Source: Rhabdophis nuchalis
Taxonomy: Eukaryota > Chordata > Lepidosauria > Squamata > Natricidae
DNA: 64,000 nt
Direction: 5' to 3'
NCBI GenBank assembly: GCA_039707465.1
Contig: CM077643.1
Location: 334,458,919-334,522,918, forward strand
A program made the position numbers and the translations under genes. The number at the start of each line of letters is the position of its first letter. Within the stretch, counting starts at the first letter, position 1. Under the pieces are notes generated by a model. The model ran no database searches, was not told the DNA's origin, and saw only the letters and a program-made list of their open reading frames with translations. Below, piece by piece: positions 1 to 10,799 of this stretch.

Positions 1-742
1 AGTAATGGGGAGGATTTTTCTTAGAGGCTTGGATAAAAGATGCCAGGAGAGCTTACTTGAAGAGTGTCATTAATTACAGTATATCAGTTTTGGATAGAGA
101 TCACCATTCAAAATTAAATTTTAAAGTCTCCTCCTTTACAATAGAGGTGGGCCGCCATTTCTCTAAATGTTCATCAGTTACCATTTCATTTATTCTGGAG
201 AATAGAGTATAGCAAATTATCTATTCTCCATTGCGCTGCTTGGAGAGTCCAAGGATGGGTAAAATCAGCCTCGCTGCCCTCGGACTGAGTGACAATTTCT
301 TTGACCACGCCTCCTTTGCCTTCCTGTGGTCAGTTTTAAAAAACTCAGTCCGCCACAGTCAGTACTTGGATGGATACAATGTAAATTCACAAAGCCTAAA
401 GTAAAGATCTAAATTACATTATCTGTGCCAATCTACGCAATAAAGTTAAGCTTTATGATGTCTTTTTCACACCATCAGAAGGAACCTTCATATAAACTGT
501 GTAACATTATCATATTTAATGGAAGTGAAATACTCAGTGATTGACATCACACGTATATTATATTTATTTGTTCGAGTTGCATATAAAGAACAGTGAGTAA
601 AATATATGTAGCCACAAATGGAGTTCAACTGCTTGCCCATGGGCAATACATATGTTAGTTTTTTCTCTTCTCTTTTGGATTTTGGATCATTTGCAAGTTT
701 ATTTGGCATTTTTTTTTAATTAATGGCAATTATTTATTGAAG
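1..742 (+). other. BIRC6 intron, 3' part
   Basis: Intronic sequence upstream of the first exon in view. Apart from the 131-bp dispersed repeat at 224-354 I see no gene, RNA or recognisable element. Small open frames are unsupported. Confidence 0.7.
224..354. repeat. 131-bp dispersed repeat, copy A
   Basis: It matches 3356-3486 with only about four differences. Internally it has complementary segments: AGTCC...GGACT in the first half, and GGACTGAGT...TTTGACCAC with GTGGTCAG...ACTCAGTCC in the second half. The family is not recognised. Confidence 0.75.
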
Positions 743-943
743 GCTCAATTACGTCAAGTAGTCCTACAGCCCAGCCTGCTGAAGTATTGCTTCAGGCAAC
801 TCCACCACATCGAAGGGCTCGATCTGCCGCTTGGTCTTACATCTTTCTACCTGAGGAAGCCTGGTGTGACCTTACAATTCATCTCCCTGCTGCAGTGTTG
901 CTAAAAGAAATACATATTCAGCCACATCTTGCCTCTCTTGCAA
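743..943 (+). CDS. BIRC6: BIRC6 exon a
   Basis: The acceptor is ...attgaag at 741-742 and the donor is GTATGT at 944. It enters in phase with two bases of a split glycine codon and leaves one base. It encodes a serine/threonine/proline-rich linker, then RRARSAAWSYIFLPEEAWCD, the beginning of a beta-sandwich (jelly-roll, carbohydrate-binding-like) module of BIRC6. The open frame runs on to 984, but the part after 943 is intron. Confidence 0.94.
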
Positions 944-2096
944 GTATGTATCTTCACAATACCTCATTTGTTGTTGTACAGTAAAGAAAGTCTTTTGAAG
1001 TCGTATTACTGTGAGAAAATAAGAGTGCTGTTAACACAATCTGATTCTAGGTTCCATCTTAAAGATCTTAAAGCATGCTGGGTCTAGGCCAAATAATGTA
1101 CAATTTTAAATCTATTGTAAAATTTATACTTGGAAGAAAGGATCTGACTTAAAAAAAACTAACAAAGTTCTAGAAGCTAAAGTGGACAACTTTCAAGATT
1201 CTTACCTTTATTATCAACATTATATAGAGTGTGGAAAACAAGTAAGAAGTTAAAAGTCATAAGATAGCTATAAATAGTTTACATCAAAACTATTCACCAT
1301 ATAGTACTTGTCCACACCTTTCTGTCCTCCAATCCATCCATGCTTCTGCTATGTTTATACACTATACCATTTGAAATGTAATTTTATGATCTTTATTTAA
1401 TTTTGTGTTAGTTTTAATTTTCTTGGAGAGAGAAACTCCTTACATTTAATAACTTCATTCATTGACATGCCTTTTTTAATTTGACCTATACATACCAGCT
1501 ATTTCTCTATTGGTTTTGAGTAACCTAAAAGCTATCTTATTTGGCCCTCCCTTTCATTATAGTTTTACCTACTACCTCATGTTGAGAAGATTCCTACACT
1601 CGAATATGTTAGTGCATCTAATCAGTTGCAGACATTAATAGCAGTCATTTGTGTCAGATAATCTCAAAACTTGTTTTTTACAAGGCTTAATATTTTATGT
1701 GTCAGTTTTGGAAGCGTGACATAAGGATTTATAAATCTGACATGAGCATTATAATTCCTTCCCTTTGTTAGTTCTCTAACCAACTGTTCCAGATGCTATG
1801 AGTGTGTGCAGACATATGCCACAAGATTTCATGGTTTTACTTATGCAACAGCATATAGATTTATATATCGCCCTATAGTCCTTTGCAGCACTCTCTGAGT
1901 GGGTTACAATATAAGCATTATTTGTATATTGCCCCCAACAATCTGGGCTTTTGTTTTACCAATCTTGGAAAGATGGAAGGCTATTGCCATTCCATATGCG
2001 AATATTTGTATTTATTTCATGTTTTAAAGTAATGAAATTGATGTCTGTAAATTTTGTTCTACATATAAATATATGTGAACATTCCTATCTCTACAG
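944..2096 (+). other. BIRC6 intron
   Basis: AT-rich intron with no gene. A short stretch near 1855-1960 (cgccctatagtcctttgcag, gagtgggttacaa) resembles the tail of squamate CR1/SINE consensus but is too decayed to call. Confidence 0.6.
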
Positions 2097-2376
2097 CATG
2101 CCCTTCTTCGGTATCTGTTGAAATAAGTGCAGATGGGGTGAACATGTTACCTTTATCAACACCTGTTATCACAAGTGGTCTTACCTACATAAAAATACAG
2201 CTTGTGAAAGCTGAAGTTGCCTCAGCTGTGTGTCTTCGCCTTCATCGCCCACGGGATGCTAGCACATTAGGACTATCTCAGATTAAACTACTTGGACTCA
2301 CTGCCTTTGGTAACACTTCGTCTGCCACAGTCAATAATCCATTCCTTCCTTCTGAAGACCAGGTATCTAAAACAAG
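2097..2376 (+). CDS. BIRC6: BIRC6 exon b
   Basis: The acceptor is ctacag at 2091-2096 and the donor GTATGT at 2377. It completes the beta-sandwich begun in the previous exon (CPSSVSVEISADGVNMLP through SQIKLLGLTAFG) and ends in the linker PSEDQVSKT. Phase: two bases in, two bases out. Confidence 0.95.
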
Positions 2377-3135
2377 GTATGTTTTATCAGTAGCAATATC
2401 AGATTAATTCATTTTTTCTATATGAAAAAGTTTTGCTATGTTATAAAACTTAATGGATATTATTATTCATACTGTCCCTCCAGCAAACCTCATATTTAGC
2501 AGGAGACGGGGAATTGTGTGGCATTATGCCAACTCACATTTCTCTAAATATCATTCCAAGTATGACAATAGACTTGAAAATATACTTCCAGTTGCAGTTT
2601 TTATACAGATTGCATCTGTTCCTGTAATGATATTTGAGAAAGACTTTAGGAGATAGAGCAAAGAGACTCTGCCTAGGAAACAAACAAACAGATAAGAGAC
2701 TGCATAGCCCACAATTGGATAAGTGGGTGGAGCAAGATGCTGAGAAGAGGCCCTCCCTAATTTCTCAGGCTGTAATGAAGATGGTGGAAGCAGTGTATTT
2801 TCAGCCTTGCAAAATTCTGTTAATGTAGTTTTATAATAAAGTAGATTTAGCTTATCTAATCATCTCCTCCCTGGTCTACCTGACAGTCCCCTAGACTTCA
2901 ACAAACATTTGATTTTTTTTGAAGTTTGTTGGCTTAAAATATAAGCCTTTAATGGTTATTGCCCCTCCATTGTTCATTTTCTGAAATCTCTAATATCTTT
3001 TCCACTAATTAGATTTGGGCAATAACTGTAAATGATTCTTTTCTGTTTGGGAAGCATTTGATTATAAATTCAGGCCTCACAGACAATTTGGAAGACATGA
3101 AAAATCAAACACTTGATAAGCAAATTCAAAGGATT
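2377..3135 (+). other. BIRC6 intron segment
   Basis: No gene. The stretch 2640-2895 (aagaggccctccctaatttc, ataataaagtagatttagct, ctccctggtctacctgaca) has the look of a retroviral LTR 3' part with a polyadenylation signal, but no paired LTR, primer site or coding region is visible. Confidence 0.4.
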
Positions 3136-3360
3136 ACCGTATTTTTTGGCCTGTAAGATGCACCTTTTTTTCCTCTAAAAAGAGGCTGAAAATCTGGGTG
3201 TGTCTTATACACCGAATACAGCATTTCTTTCTTTCTTTTTTTTTGCCTCCTGAAGCCCCACCCCCTTCACCAAAATGGCTGTGCATAGCCTTATGGAGGC
3301 TTTCAGAGAGCTCCTGGGGGCGGGGGAGGGCAGAAATGAGCATAAAACGGGCAGTTTCTC

Positions 3361-3693
3361 CATAGCGCTGCTTGGAGAGTCCAAGGATGGGTAAAATCAG
3401 CCTCGCTGCCCTAGGACTGAGTGACAATTTCTTTGACCACCCCTCCTTTGCCTTCCTGTGGTCAGTTTTAAAAAACTCAGTCCGCCCAATAGGACTAATA
3501 TTGGAGGGTTCTCAGGGATTTAACAATAGGCTGAATTTATCCAGGGATTCTCCAAACAAAATACAATTTCTTAATAGGATTCAAGATCAAGAATAAAAGA
3601 CAGAAGATTTAAAGTCTGTAAAGTTTAAACAAAAGTTTATTGCCTGAGGGAGAACGGAGCGAGGCTTCTGCTGGTCGCAAGAGAAATAGGCCA
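3361..3693. repeat. Insert in MITE copy 1, containing dispersed repeat copy B
   Basis: This block is absent from the related element at 30635-31115. Its first part (3356-3486) is the second copy of the 131-bp repeat seen at 224-354. The remainder (ggattctccaaacaaaatac ... tttattgcctgagggagaac) is unrecognised. Confidence 0.55.
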
Positions 3694-3983
3694 AGTTTTT
3701 TGCATGTTTTGGACCCCACGCCCCAGGAGCGCTCTGCAACCCCCCCCAGGCTATTCATGCCTTTTATTTGGAAAAAAAACGGGCCTGTTTTTGCAAAAAA
3801 CGGGCCATTTTGGGGAAGTTTGCAGAATGCAAAAACTTTTTTTTCCCCTTTCGGAAAGCTGTTTGATTAGAGTGGTTGATGAGAATTACATTGGTCAAGT
3901 GCTGTGTCAGCAAAAACAAAGTTTTAGGCTACAGGTTGTCAGGGATTTCCTTCTCCAGCACATGGATAAATACACCTGGAAAC

Positions 3984-4370
3984 ATCTACCTACCTACCTA
4001 CCTACTATATATATATCTCTCCCCCCCCTCTATCTACCTATATACCTACCTACTCTCTCTCTCTCCCCCTACCTATCTACTGCATTTCTCTCTCTCTCTC
4101 TATTTTTCTCTCTCTATCCCTCTACCTACCAACCTACCTACTCTCTCTCTCCCCCTACCTACTGTATTTCTCTCTCTTCCCCCCTATATCTACCTATATA
4201 TCTACCTACCTACTCTCTCTCCCCCTACCTATACTGTATTTCTCTCTCTCTCTAGTTTTCTGTCTAGCCCTCTATCTACCAACCTACCTACTCTCTCTCT
4301 CCCTACCTATCTACTGTATTTCTCTATCTCTCTATTTCTCTCACTATCCCTCTACTTACCTACCTACTTT
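3984..4370. repeat. Compound TACC/TCTC pyrimidine-rich simple repeat
   Basis: Alternating tacctacc, tatctacc and tctctctc runs. It produces long meaningless Tyr/Leu/Ser-rich frames in several phases. Confidence 0.9.
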
Positions 4371-4555
4371 TTTTAAAAAAATTGCCTCTTCAAAACCGTG
4401 GTGCATCTTATACTTCGATGCGTCTTATACTCCCAAAAATATTTTTTTTATGCTCTATACTTTTTTTTTTTTTTTTTTTTTTAATTTTTACAATATATCA
4501 CCCGGTGCTGTACAAAACAAAAGGAAGAGTTGGTTTCAAGTGTCGTCTATTGTCT

Positions 4556-7500
4556 TTAAAATCTCCAAAATCCACGTTCTCTCGGTACAGGCGTCGAGAC
4601 ATCCAAAGTTCCAAGTGCATAGTCCACAAATGGCTTCCAAGTCTTCCAAAAAATATCATTTTTATAAACCCCCTCTCTAAATTTAATATCACACGTCATT
4701 TTATCGTTTAAGGCTAATTTCCACATTTCACAATACCATTCTTCTATTTTAATATTTACCTCTATTTTCCAATATCTTGCTATTACAATTCTACCTATTA
4801 TAATCATAATTCTAATCAGTTCTTTCTCATATTTTGTTAACTCTAGTTCGTTAATTATCAATAACAGTATAGTTTCCGGTCTCAATATTATTATTCTTTT
4901 CATCATTTTACACATCGTTGTTTCCAATTGCTGCCAAAACTTTTTAATTTTCACACATTTATACCACATATGTTCGTAAGTTCCCAATTCCATATTACAT
5001 CTCCAACATTTATCACTCATTTTTTTATCTATCTGTGATAATCTTAAAGGGGTCCAATACCATTTCCAAACAACCTTAAAATTATGTTCTTTAATCCTTA
5101 TAGATAAAGTCTTCATAATCCGACTCTTCCAATTCTCATTCCAATCCAAATCCAATATTTTAATCTTTAAATCTTCTTCCCAATTCCTTTTCATTACCAT
5201 TTGTGGATTTCCATCAAAATTTATAATCTTGTATATCTTACTGACAAGTCCTTTTAACCCAACTTCATCCTTAATAATTTGAGATACTAAAATTTCAAAT
5301 TTAGTTTTACTTCTATCTATGTTACATATTCCCCTTGCCTTCATATTCCATTTTTCTACCTGTATTTTTTCAAACCAATTTAACTCCAGTTTTTGAATTA
5401 TTTTTTTCTTCCTACTTTCAGTTCCTGAAGCTTTTAACCAATCTACTATATTTCCTATATTTTCATCCTCAATTACTTTGTTCCGACTTGAATTAGTTTT
5501 AATCGGCCAACTTTCAATTGTCTTTCCCAAAAACGTTATATCCGGAATCAATTTTTTAACAAATTTATTCCAAGTTTTGCTCAACCCCTTTAACCAATAA
5601 CTATTAATTACCTTTTTTGTTTTTGCTCTATCTAGGAACCATGTAGACCCAAATCTCTTAATATCTTTTAACTCCAAATCTCTCCAATGACCATCCCCAC
5701 CTTTAAGTATTTTTATCACAGTTCTAATATTATACGCCCGATAATAATTAAGTAGATTGGGAATTCCCAATCCACCCTCTTTTTGATTTTGATACCACAG
5801 TTTCTTCATTAATCTTGGTCTTTTCCCACCATTACAAAATTTATCCAATTTCTTCTGATATTCTTCTATATCTTTCTCTGTCAAATTTAATGGTAGCATC
5901 TCAAATAAAAAATTAAACTTTGGTAACAACATCATTTTACACATTGCAATTCTACCAAACCAAGACAACTTTATCTCTTTATATTTATCTATCTTTTTCT
6001 CTACTTCCTTCAACATCACCTCATAATTAATTTTTTTTAATTCTCTAACTTTAAATGAGAGTGTTATCCCCAAATATTTCAGTGTGTTCTTAACTCTTAT
6101 CCCAAATTGTTCTTGCATACTCTCCCACTCCTTACCATCTTTATTTATTAATAATTCAGATTTTGACCAATTTACCTTTAAACCTGTAATTTCTTCAAAT
6201 TCTATCAAATGTTTATTTATCCTCTTTAAATCTTTCTCTATATCCTTCAAAATAATCAAAGTGTCATCCGCATATAAATTTATCTTATATCCCTTGTAAC
6301 CTTCCAACTCTTCATCTACTTCTATCAATTTAATCAAGACCTCCATAACTAACAAAAATAATGTTGGAGACAAGGGACACCCTTGTCTCGTACCTGCTTC
6401 CAATTTAATCTCTTCCGTCATTGTTCCGTTCACCTTTACCTTTGCACTGCTTTTTTGATATAATTTTGAAATAACATGTATAAATTTATTACCAAAGCCT
6501 AATGCCTCGATAATTACTTTTATAGTATCCCATTGTACAGAATCAAAAGCTTTAAAAATATCTAACGATATTATACCTAATTCATCTCCATTATTCTCTG
6601 CTACATCTATAATATTCAATACTCTTCTAATTATATCACTCATATATCTACCTTTAACAAACCCTACTTGATTATAACTTATATATTTGTCTATAAAACT
6701 GTTTAATCTATTACTTATAATTGCTGTAAATATTTTAGCATCTTGGTTGATTAAAGAAATAGGTCGGTAGGACTCGATCCTCTCAAGATCTTTATCCGGT
6801 TTAGGAATTAAAGATATTACTGTCTTATTCCATGACATCGGGACTTCTCCTCCATGTAGAATACCATTATATAATTTTTGCAGTTTTGGTATTATTAGTT
6901 CTTTAAAATCTTTATAGAATTCAGCAGGTAATCCATCTTCTCCTGGGGTCTTCCCTAATTTTAACTCTTGTATTATTTCGTTGATTTCCTCCTGTGTTAT
7001 ATCTCTTTCCATCAACTCTTTGTATGTTTGATCTATTTTCATACCATATTTTCCAAGATGATTCTTCAATTTTTCTAAATCAATTGATTTCTTTAAATAT
7101 AATTTTTGAAAAAAATTCCTGGCTACTTCACATTTATCCAATCTCTTATAACACCTTGTACCTTTTTCATCTATCAGAGAACCAATTTCTCTCTTTTGAG
7201 TTTTATTTTTCGCCATCTTTGCCAATATCCTAGAATTTTTATTACTAAATTCAAAAAAATCCCTATTCAAATATCTTAAATTTTTTTTAACCAATTCAAT
7301 ATCTTCTTCTATCAATTTAGTTTTTAGTAAGGTCAATTCCTCCAAACAATTTTTATCCTTCGTAAGTGAGAATTGGTTCTCCAATATCTTAATTTGTCTT
7401 GTATCCTGATCAATTTTAGCTTTGTATTCTCTATATTTCCTACTTGACAATTTAATACTTTCTCCTCTAAATATTGCTTTCATGGTATCCCAAACAATTT

Positions 7501-8341
7501 CAAATTTAATCTCTCCGTTATCATTCAATTCCCAACTTTCCTTCCATTTTTTGAATATCCATATTTTATCCTCCTCCCTTTTGTACAATTTTTCATCATA
7601 TCTCCAACCTCTTTCCTTTTTCTCAAAATTAAAATCTATTTCCATCATAACTTCCGCATGATCAGAATCCTTAAAAATTCCCACATCTATTCTATCTACT
7701 TTATTCAACAAATCTTTAGAAACAAAAATATAATCAATCCTTGAATATGTATTATGTACTTTAGAACAAAAGGTATACACCCTTTCAGAGCCTTTCAACT
7801 CTCTCCAGACATCTACCACACTATTTTGAAACATCCATTTATTTAAAATTTCCCCTTTATTTGTTTGACTAAAGCGGGTAGGATTATTACTATCAATTCT
7901 ATCCCTAATTAAGTTAAAATCTCCCGCCACAATTACTTTCCCTTCACTTTCTATTTCCAAAATCTTAGTAATTTTGTCCAAAAATCCCTTTTGTTTTTCA
8001 TTCGGTAGATATAAATTAACCAATGTCACTTTTTGCTCGTTAATATTCCCTATAATTATTAAATATCTGCCTTCCTCATCTCTAATTACTTGTTTTTTTT
8101 CAAAGTATACCCTATTTGATATCAATATCGCAACTCCTCTAGCTTTGGAAGTCCCAAAAGATTTTTCATAAATTTGCATACCTTTAATGTTCATTCTATT
8201 AACATCCTCAGATTTTTGATGAGTTTCCTGCAAGAATAATATATCTGGAGAGTCCCTTTTAAATTTAAGTTCCAACCTTTTCCTTTTTATATGATTTCCT
8301 GTACCCTTCACATTCCATGTCATTATTTTTATAAACCGCAT
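4556..8341 (-). CDS. L1 ORF2 endonuclease / reverse transcriptase, 1261 aa
   Basis: This is the enzyme of target-primed reverse transcription: it nicks genomic DNA and copies L1 RNA. The N-terminal apurinic-type endonuclease shows the catalytic set N in MTWNVKGTGN, E in LQETHQ, D/N in VAGDFNLIRD, D in SRIDYIFVS and SDH near residue 228. The reverse transcriptase shows SYRPISLINQDAKIF, DIFKAFDSVQWD (about 592), GTRQGCPLSPTLF and LYADDTLIIL (YADD about 689). A C-terminal Cys/His cluster CX2CX8HX4C lies near residue 1110. The length matches full-length L1 ORF2 and the stop is TAA at 4556-4558. All catalytic residues I can check are present. Confidence 0.95.
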   Translation of the reverse strand: MRFIKIMTWNVKGTGNHIKRKRLELKFKRDSPDILFLQETHQKSEDVNRMNIKGMQIYEKSFGTSKARGVAILISNRVYFEKKQVIRDEEGRYLIIIGNINEQKVTLVNLYLPNEKQKGFLDKITKILEIESEGKVIVAGDFNLIRDRIDSNNPTRFSQTNKGEILNKWMFQNSVVDVWRELKGSERVYTFCSKVHNTYSRIDYIFVSKDLLNKVDRIDVGIFKDSDHAEVMMEIDFNFEKKERGWRYDEKLYKREEDKIWIFKKWKESWELNDNGEIKFEIVWDTMKAIFRGESIKLSSRKYREYKAKIDQDTRQIKILENQFSLTKDKNCLEELTLLKTKLIEEDIELVKKNLRYLNRDFFEFSNKNSRILAKMAKNKTQKREIGSLIDEKGTRCYKRLDKCEVARNFFQKLYLKKSIDLEKLKNHLGKYGMKIDQTYKELMERDITQEEINEIIQELKLGKTPGEDGLPAEFYKDFKELIIPKLQKLYNGILHGGEVPMSWNKTVISLIPKPDKDLERIESYRPISLINQDAKIFTAIISNRLNSFIDKYISYNQVGFVKGRYMSDIIRRVLNIIDVAENNGDELGIISLDIFKAFDSVQWDTIKVIIEALGFGNKFIHVISKLYQKSSAKVKVNGTMTEEIKLEAGTRQGCPLSPTLFLLVMEVLIKLIEVDEELEGYKGYKINLYADDTLIILKDIEKDLKRINKHLIEFEEITGLKVNWSKSELLINKDGKEWESMQEQFGIRVKNTLKYLGITLSFKVRELKKINYEVMLKEVEKKIDKYKEIKLSWFGRIAMCKMMLLPKFNFLFEMLPLNLTEKDIEEYQKKLDKFCNGGKRPRLMKKLWYQNQKEGGLGIPNLLNYYRAYNIRTVIKILKGGDGHWRDLELKDIKRFGSTWFLDRAKTKKVINSYWLKGLSKTWNKFVKKLIPDITFLGKTIESWPIKTNSSRNKVIEDENIGNIVDWLKASGTESRKKKIIQKLELNWFEKIQVEKWNMKARGICNIDRSKTKFEILVSQIIKDEVGLKGLVSKIYKIINFDGNPQMVMKRNWEEDLKIKILDLDWNENWKSRIMKTLSIRIKEHNFKVVWKWYWTPLRLSQIDKKMSDKCWRCNMELGTYEHMWYKCVKIKKFWQQLETTMCKMMKRIIILRPETILLLIINELELTKYEKELIRIMIIIGRIVIARYWKIEVNIKIEEWYCEMWKLALNDKMTCDIKFREGVYKNDIFWKTWKPFVDYALGTLDVSTPVPRERGFWRF

Positions 8342-8608
8342 TTAAGCGGTAACTGTTTTATTTCTGACCCCTCCTCTTCCTTTATGTGCACACCCAACAC
8401 CAAACGAAAAAAACGTACAGAAACATAAAACTCCACAGACAATATATAACAAACAACATACACATAATACTCAAATATCAGACACAACAACCACAACAAA
8501 TAACGAGCAATCTTCATCCCCCACATCCTCAATCAGATATCGCCTCTATATAAAGAGTGTGGGGGAGTGGGACATGCCGATGGTCGGGTCACCTCTTCGG
8601 GCTGTTCT

Positions 8609-9643
8609 TTAAATTCCACTTTCAAAAAAAGAAGACAACTCTGGCTTCGCCCCGGACTCAGCTTCCTGCTTTCTACTAAGATCCTCCATCTTGTCTGGCG
8701 TTCGTTCGGTATCTTCACGAATTTTCTTATACTCAGAAACTGCCGGGGAAATTTCTTTTCTCTTTAAACTCTTGGGATCTTGGCCGCCAGTTGCACCTTT
8801 TTCTTCCGAAATTGGGGATTCCTCTTGTACTCCACCCGTCTTAAGCATATAATCTTTAATTTCTACCAAATCTTCCTCTTTCTCAATCAGCCCAAGCTCC
8901 CGAATTAATCTTAATACGTCTGTTTCTGGAGTAATAGTATGCATCCTTCCTTTATAAAAAAATTTTAGTTGCTGTAGTGGCCTCCAATTGTACTTAATAT
9001 CATTGTCTCTCAAGAGCTTTGTAACTGGTTTCAAATGATATCTCCAAGCTCTGTCTTCCCTGGAAATATCCGGAAAAACTTGGATTTCTTTCTCCTCAAA
9101 CTTAGGAACACCTTCCAGTTCCCTTATTTTTGCCATGACCTCTAGTTTATCTCCAAGGTTTGCAAATCTTACTAAAACATTTCTAATCGCTCCACCTTGC
9201 CTCTTATAACCAATTCTAAAAACACTTACTAAGTTTGCTGCTGTATATTCAAATCCAAAATCATTCAACCATTTTAACACCCTCTGCTTCAAATCATCCG
9301 GTCTATTTTCTGGAATATTACGTATAACAATATTGTATTTTCTAGCGTCTTCCTCCAAAAGACTAATTCTCTTATCTTGTTGCTGGTTTTTATAAAAAAT
9401 TCCTTCCATCTTACGATCAATTTGTGCATCGTGTGCATGGATTTGTTCAATTTCATCTTTAATAAATTTCACCTCCACGTTTTGCTTTACAAAACTAACA
9501 TTCAATTCACTTATCTGTTCTTTAGCTTTTTGAACTTCCAATGTCAAATTCGCCACATGATCCGTCAGTCCAGTTAACTTTTCTCCAATTGTATTTAAAG
9601 CTCCAAAAATCCGTTCAAGCTCTGAAGGCTGTTGAGTCGTCAT
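8609..9643 (-). CDS. L1 ORF1 RNA-binding chaperone, 344 aa
   Basis: ORF1 proteins of L1 trimerise and coat the L1 RNA, forming the retrotransposition particle. Residues about 5-120 are coiled-coil (TIGEKLTGLTDHVANLTLEV and following heptads). An RRM-like core follows (YNIVIRNIPENRPDDLKQRV near 125), then the C-terminal domain (VFPDISREDRAWRYHLKPVT, YNWRPLQQLKFFYKGR). The tail from about 285 is Lys/Glu-rich. The start MTTQQPSELERI is the first ATG in frame after the 5' UTR. It is unlike the ORF1 at 44837-45685, so two L1 ORF1 lineages coexist here. Confidence 0.9.
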   Translation of the reverse strand: MTTQQPSELERIFGALNTIGEKLTGLTDHVANLTLEVQKAKEQISELNVSFVKQNVEVKFIKDEIEQIHAHDAQIDRKMEGIFYKNQQQDKRISLLEEDARKYNIVIRNIPENRPDDLKQRVLKWLNDFGFEYTAANLVSVFRIGYKRQGGAIRNVLVRFANLGDKLEVMAKIRELEGVPKFEEKEIQVFPDISREDRAWRYHLKPVTKLLRDNDIKYNWRPLQQLKFFYKGRMHTITPETDVLRLIRELGLIEKEEDLVEIKDYMLKTGGVQEESPISEEKGATGGQDPKSLKRKEISPAVSEYKKIREDTERTPDKMEDLSRKQEAESGAKPELSSFFESGI

Positions 9644-10270
9644 TTCAATTCAAAAACAAACTTTATATTTATATTTCTTTGCCAAGAGGGTCTTTTATAA
9701 AGAATAAGGGCAAACAGTGTCCCAAATCAGATAAGGCTAAGCCGGCTTATAATGCACCAAAGGAGCCAGAAAAAAAAAGCCTAGGAGAGCTTCCCCAGTT
9801 TATTTAACTTTTTAAGCCTCCATTTTAAGTGTAATCCAAAAAGCTTGCTCGCTACATTCAGCTCACACAATCCACTTTAAAAGAATTGGAAAGTTCAAAG
9901 GAGTTATAATCCACATGCCATCACCAACTTCCTTCTTTCTTAAACTTCAGCTTGTGTTTATAGCCTTGTAGCGAGACAAAAAGCATGCAAATGATCTTTG
10001 CCAAAGACAAAGGGTAACCCCCCTTACCTCGGCCGCTCGCCCAACCCTCTGCCTCCACGGAGAAACAAAACTTTGAAATTCGAGCAGTTCGGGTTGTTCA
10101 ATCACTTTGAAAAAGCAATTTACAAGTCACACCGACCTTCCAAAACATCTGTAGACATTTCCAGCTCCCAACGGCGCGTTTTAATCACTTTAATCCACAT
10201 TTGTTAGTAAAAAAAAAGCCCTACGAGGTGGAGAAAACACCTCTCTTCACACGAGCATCGGCCACGCCCC
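9644..10270 (-). promoter_or_regulatory. L1 5' UTR / internal promoter region
   Basis: The GC-richer 627 bp between the element's 5' end and the ORF1 start. L1 elements carry an internal RNA polymerase II promoter here (family knowledge). I cannot assign individual sites. Confidence 0.6.
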
Positions 10271-10356
10271 TTATGCTCTATACTTTTAAATTTTGGATTT
10301 TAAAGTTTCATACCATTCTCATTGTAATTCATATCCAAGTGGCCTATAATATAAAC

Positions 10357-10544
10357 CAGGGGGCCCCAACCCCCGGTCCGTGGCTTGATAGTAATCGGGC
10401 CGGAGTGAGTCTCGGGTTCCACGTGACCGCCGAACACGCGGGCGGCCCACGTGACTCGAATCACCCGCTGGAGGCTCCCACCGGTCCGCAGAATTTTTTT
10501 TACATGAAACCGGTCCCTGGTGCCAAAAAGGTTGGGGACCCCTG
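10357..10544. mobile_element. hAT-type MITE with perfect 8-bp duplication
   Basis: Terminal inverted repeats CAGGGGGCCCCAACC and GGTTGGGGACCCCTG match at 14 of 15 positions. ATATAAAC flanks both ends (10349-10356 and 10545-10552), the 8-bp duplication typical of hAT transposons. At 188 bp it is non-autonomous with no coding capacity. It is the same family as 63570-63758. Confidence 0.92.
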
Positions 10545-10799
10545 ATATAAACAATCCTAGCCTATAATTTTGATTTGAGGACCTGTGAACAGCATTAATC
10601 CTAATCCTAACTTCTGAACTTCAAGTCTACATATCTTAAAGAGGGGTTTTCTTTCAAAAGAAATATTACAATTGTTTTCATATTTGTTAATAAATTAGAT
10701 AAACCTACTTTTGGTTTTGCACTCCAACTTACATAATAATTACGTTTTGTGTTGAAGTCAAGATGGAATCTCTTTAAATTATGCTTCTGTCTTTTCCAG

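Larger units (their letters stand above)
3136..4447. mobile_element. MITE family 'GTATAAGAC', copy 1, expanded
   Basis: It begins accgtattttttggcctgt and ends gcgtcttatactcccaaaaa; the two ends are roughly inverted copies. Shared internal blocks (aaaagaggctgaaaatct, cttatacaccgaatacagca, gcctcctgaa, ggctattcat, cctcttcaaaa) also occur in the copy at 30635-31115. Copy 1 is much longer because of an insert of about 330 bp (3361-3693) and an expanded pyrimidine simple repeat. The L1 target site starts at its right edge. Confidence 0.6.
4465..10270 (-). mobile_element. Full-length L1 retrotransposon, both ORFs open
   Basis: A 5.8-kb LINE-1 on the minus strand. The same 17-bp sequence TTATGCTCTATACTTTT flanks it at 4448-4464 and 10271-10287, a perfect target-site duplication. 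The 3' end is at the left as an A-tract (T run 4461-4482 on +). The 5' end at the right starts GGGGCGTGGCC. Order in the sense direction is 5' UTR of about 627 bp, ORF1 (344 aa), a spacer of about 267 bp, ORF2 (1261 aa) and a 3' UTR of about 91 bp. No stop or frameshift interrupts either ORF. It sits in a BIRC6 intron, antisense to the gene. Intact structure plus a perfect duplication implies a young insertion. Confidence 0.95.

Noticed and set aside
224..360. H/ACA snoRNA candidate
   Set aside because: An ACA box sits near the end of copy A (after cgcc) but not in copy B, and no convincing H box lies between the hairpins.
2640..2895. Possible solo LTR
   Set aside because: It has a polyadenylation-like signal and LTR-like wording only; no duplication, partner LTR or primer-binding site was seen.
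3704..4376. Long overlapping frames rich in Leu, Ser, Tyr
   Set aside because: They are translations of the TACC/TCTC simple repeat.
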